From the NCBI RefSeq assembly GCF_015356865.1, contig NZ_JAAFZA010000101.1:1-35173 (forward strand): DNA of 35,173 nt, given 5' to 3'. Origin of the DNA: Catenulispora pinisilvae (GTDB lineage Bacteria > Actinomycetota > Actinomycetes > Streptomycetales > Catenulisporaceae). Made by a program: the position numbers and the translations under genes. This document shows, piece after piece, positions 34,273 to 35,173 of the stretch (its first letter is position 1; the number at the start of each line of letters is the position of its first letter). The notes under the pieces were generated by a model. The model worked only from the letters and a program-made list of their open reading frames with translations. It ran no database searches and had not been told where the DNA came from.

Positions 34273-34311
34273 GCTGCGGGCGGCCCACGTTCAACGTGGG
34301 CCGCCCGCAGC
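34273..34311. repeat. Perfect 19-base-arm inverted repeat
   Basis: The two 19-base arms, starting GCTGCGGGCGG and ending CCGCCCGCAGC, flank a single central base and are perfect complements. In RNA this is a stem of about 17 pairs with a TTCAA loop. It is 45 bases after a gene stop, so a strong bidirectional terminator is the simplest reading. Its near-perfect palindrome would also suit a recombination or replication-related site. Confidence 0.6.
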
Positions 34312-34791
34312 AGTCCGCGCCGCAACCCACAGCGGTGCGGTCGATCGGATCACAAGCCGCTTTGGCGTGGCCGTGTAGCCGTTCGTGGCGCTTGGCTGGT
34401 AACCATAGGCGGGATGGGCCTCTAACCGGGATGCTCCTCGAAGTTGTTCGGACAGCCACTAAGCAGCAGGTCAGGAACCACTCGGATGCATTCGCCCTGG
34501 ACCACGCCCTGGACCAAATTCGCCCGAGCCCAAAAATCCGCTGGTTGGAGCAAGAAATCCGCTGGATCGTACGTAGGTGAGGATCGCAGCGGTATGCGTC
34601 ACCTCTCGAAACGGCTACTTTGATGGGGCCAACCGCGAACGCTCCCTGGACCAAACCTGGACCAAAAGATCAACGATCCATCAGGTTGTCTAGACCATGC
34701 AGCGGCCAAAACAATAAAATGCCAGGTCACGGCGCACTGGTGTGACCTACTTAAGGTCGGCCGGTGAGACAAAAGTCCGCGATCCAGTAGA
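34312..34791. other. Gene-poor stretch between hairpins and tRNA remnant
   Basis: No convincing gene is present. The minus-strand frame at 34268-34654 runs through the inverted repeat and has no start signal. Four copies of CCTGGACCA occur, listed separately. Confidence 0.5.
34496..34667 (+). repeat. Four direct repeats of CCTGGACCA(AA)
   Basis: Copies lie at 34496-34504, 34508-34518, 34645-34655 and 34656-34667; the last three extend as CCTGGACCAAA. They occur as two close pairs about 140 bases apart, beside the broken tRNA. Short repeated sites near a tRNA junction are what tyrosine-integrase arm sites or excisionase sites look like. That role is inferred. Confidence 0.45.
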
Positions 34792-34830
34792 TTATGAGTC
34801 CCCTGCTCTAACCAGCTGAGCTAACGCCCC
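34764..34830 (-). pseudogene. Broken tRNA-Met(CAT) gene, probable element junction
   Basis: The 5' half is a textbook tRNA: acceptor GGGGCGT from 34830, D-arm GCTC with AGCTGGTTA, and anticodon loop CTCATAA at 34798-34792 with anticodon CAT. The 3' half is not functional. The anticodon stem has a mismatch and a wobble, and the T-loop reads CTTTTGT where TTCGAGT is expected. The 3' acceptor strand that should pair with GGGGCGT is missing. Weak tRNA-like similarity persists in the 3' half. Integrases often use tRNA anticodon or T-arm sequences as attachment sites, so this may be the right boundary of an integrated element carrying the DNA to its left. Confidence 0.6.
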
Positions 34831-34929
34831 AAGTCTGAAGTGCCTCGCCGCTCACGACGCTGGTGGGCATCTGCCCGGCGGTGTGGCGGATCAACCCTCC
34901 CCTGTGATCGACTCCCCCTAGTGACGGCA

Positions 34930-34973
34930 AACGTCTCCGGATCGCGTGGGTTTCCCACGTGAGCGGAGACGTT
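34930..34973. terminator. Composite inverted repeat between the tRNA sequences
   Basis: Outer arms AACGTCTCCG (34930-34939) and CGGAGACGTT (34964-34973) are perfect. Inside them CGTGGG (34945-34950) pairs with CCCACG (34954-34959). On the minus strand this begins ten bases downstream of tRNA-Asn, so it is well placed as its terminator. Confidence 0.55.
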
Positions 34974-34982
34974 CGTCGTGCG

Positions 34983-35055
34983 CTCCTGCAATAGGACTCG
35001 AACCTATAACCTGCCGGTTAACAGCCGGCTGCTCTGCCAATTGAGCTATGCAGGA
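34983..35055 (-). tRNA. tRNA-Asn (GTT)
   Basis: The 73-base gene folds into a full cloverleaf. Acceptor arms TCCTGCA and TGCAGGA pair perfectly, the D-stem is GCTC/GAGC, and the anticodon stem is GCCGG/CCGGC with loop CTGTTAA (anticodon GTT). The T-stem is ATAGG/CCTAT with loop TTCGAGT. The discriminator base is G, as expected for Asn. CCA is not encoded. It lies in chromosomal sequence to the right of the broken tRNA-Met. Confidence 0.97.
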
Positions 35056-35112
35056 TCGTTCTCGCCCGCTCGGGGTGCCGTTTGCGGCGGCTCCGTCCGG
35101 CGGTGCGTGACT

Positions 35113-35143
35113 AGGTTAGCGCATCCTGGGGGGAGATCCGCAA
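35113..35143 (-). promoter_or_regulatory. Possible tRNA-Asn promoter
   Basis: On the minus strand TAACCT (35118-35113) could be a -10 box and TTGCGG (35143-35138) a -35 box. The 19-base spacer is longer than ideal, and the -10 is 57 bases before the tRNA. It is a weak candidate. Confidence 0.25.
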
Positions 35144-35173
35144 TCCGCTTTGCGGGGCAGGTCGGGGTGGGTG

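Noticed and set aside
34268-34654. A 128-residue minus-strand open frame
   Set aside because: It runs through the 39-base palindrome, has no start signal and is rich in Arg and Cys. I treat the region as non-coding.
34312-34830. An intron in the tRNA-Met gene
   Set aside because: I looked for the missing 3' half (T-arm and acceptor) downstream on the minus strand to 34.2 kb and did not find it, so splicing cannot restore the tRNA within this window.
1-35173. CRISPR array, insertion sequence or integrase gene
   Set aside because: I saw no regularly spaced repeats, no transposase with a DDE pattern and no tyrosine or serine recombinase. The CCTGGACCA repeats are too short and irregular for CRISPR.

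Overview
The window is high-GC DNA with strong third-position G/C bias, GTG starts and GTGA/ATGA start-stop overlaps. Together with an actinobacterial-type Tad pilus locus, a PF04672-type methyltransferase and a Streptomyces-like dnd layout, this points to a filamentous actinomycete (Streptomyces, Catenulispora or relatives). I cannot name the species.

Layout. (1) 1-9345 is a Tad/Flp pilus locus. Reading leftward on the minus strand it holds a lipoprotein, a secreted proline/serine/glycine-linker protein, a SAF-domain CpaB-like protein, a CpaE-like ATPase, TadA, TadB, TadC, the Flp pilin, two TadE-like minor pilins, a TadG-like protein and the start of a large membrane protein that runs off the left edge. 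A prepilin peptidase sits on the plus strand. (2) 9.5-17.2 kb is accessory DNA: a DUF574-type methyltransferase, several unrecognised genes, including a three-gene minus-strand set at 12.5-15.0 kb, and gaps with decayed reading frames. (3) 17.25-33.4 kb is a DNA phosphorothioation (PT) island. It contains complete dndB-C-D-E on the minus strand and a divergent dndA. Around them are a GIY-YIG nuclease-like gene coupled to a GHKL ATPase, an SspE/GmrSD-like DUF262-DUF1524 protein, a PT-associated putative methyltransferase, an Mrr-like endonuclease possibly joined by a +1 frameshift to an unknown N-terminal protein, a second GHKL ATPase paralogous to the first, and a small sigma-4-like HTH protein. 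(4) 33.6-35.17 kb holds a zinc-finger-like gene, strong inverted repeats, CCTGGACCA repeats, a broken tRNA-Met(CAT) 5' half and an intact tRNA-Asn(GTT). The broken tRNA looks like a mobile-element junction.

How it may work together. DndA supplies sulfur to DndC. DndC, DndD and DndE insert it into the backbone, and DndB is the usual regulator or modulator. No dndFGH restriction genes are present. The nuclease-type proteins nearby (GIY-YIG, DUF1524, Mrr) and the two MORC/MutL/Hsp90-like GHKL ATPases are therefore candidates for an alternative PT-linked restriction arm. The paired, dnd-bracketing GHKL ATPases are the most notable feature. That they form one system with Dnd is inference from gene order; no family I know of explains the whole set.
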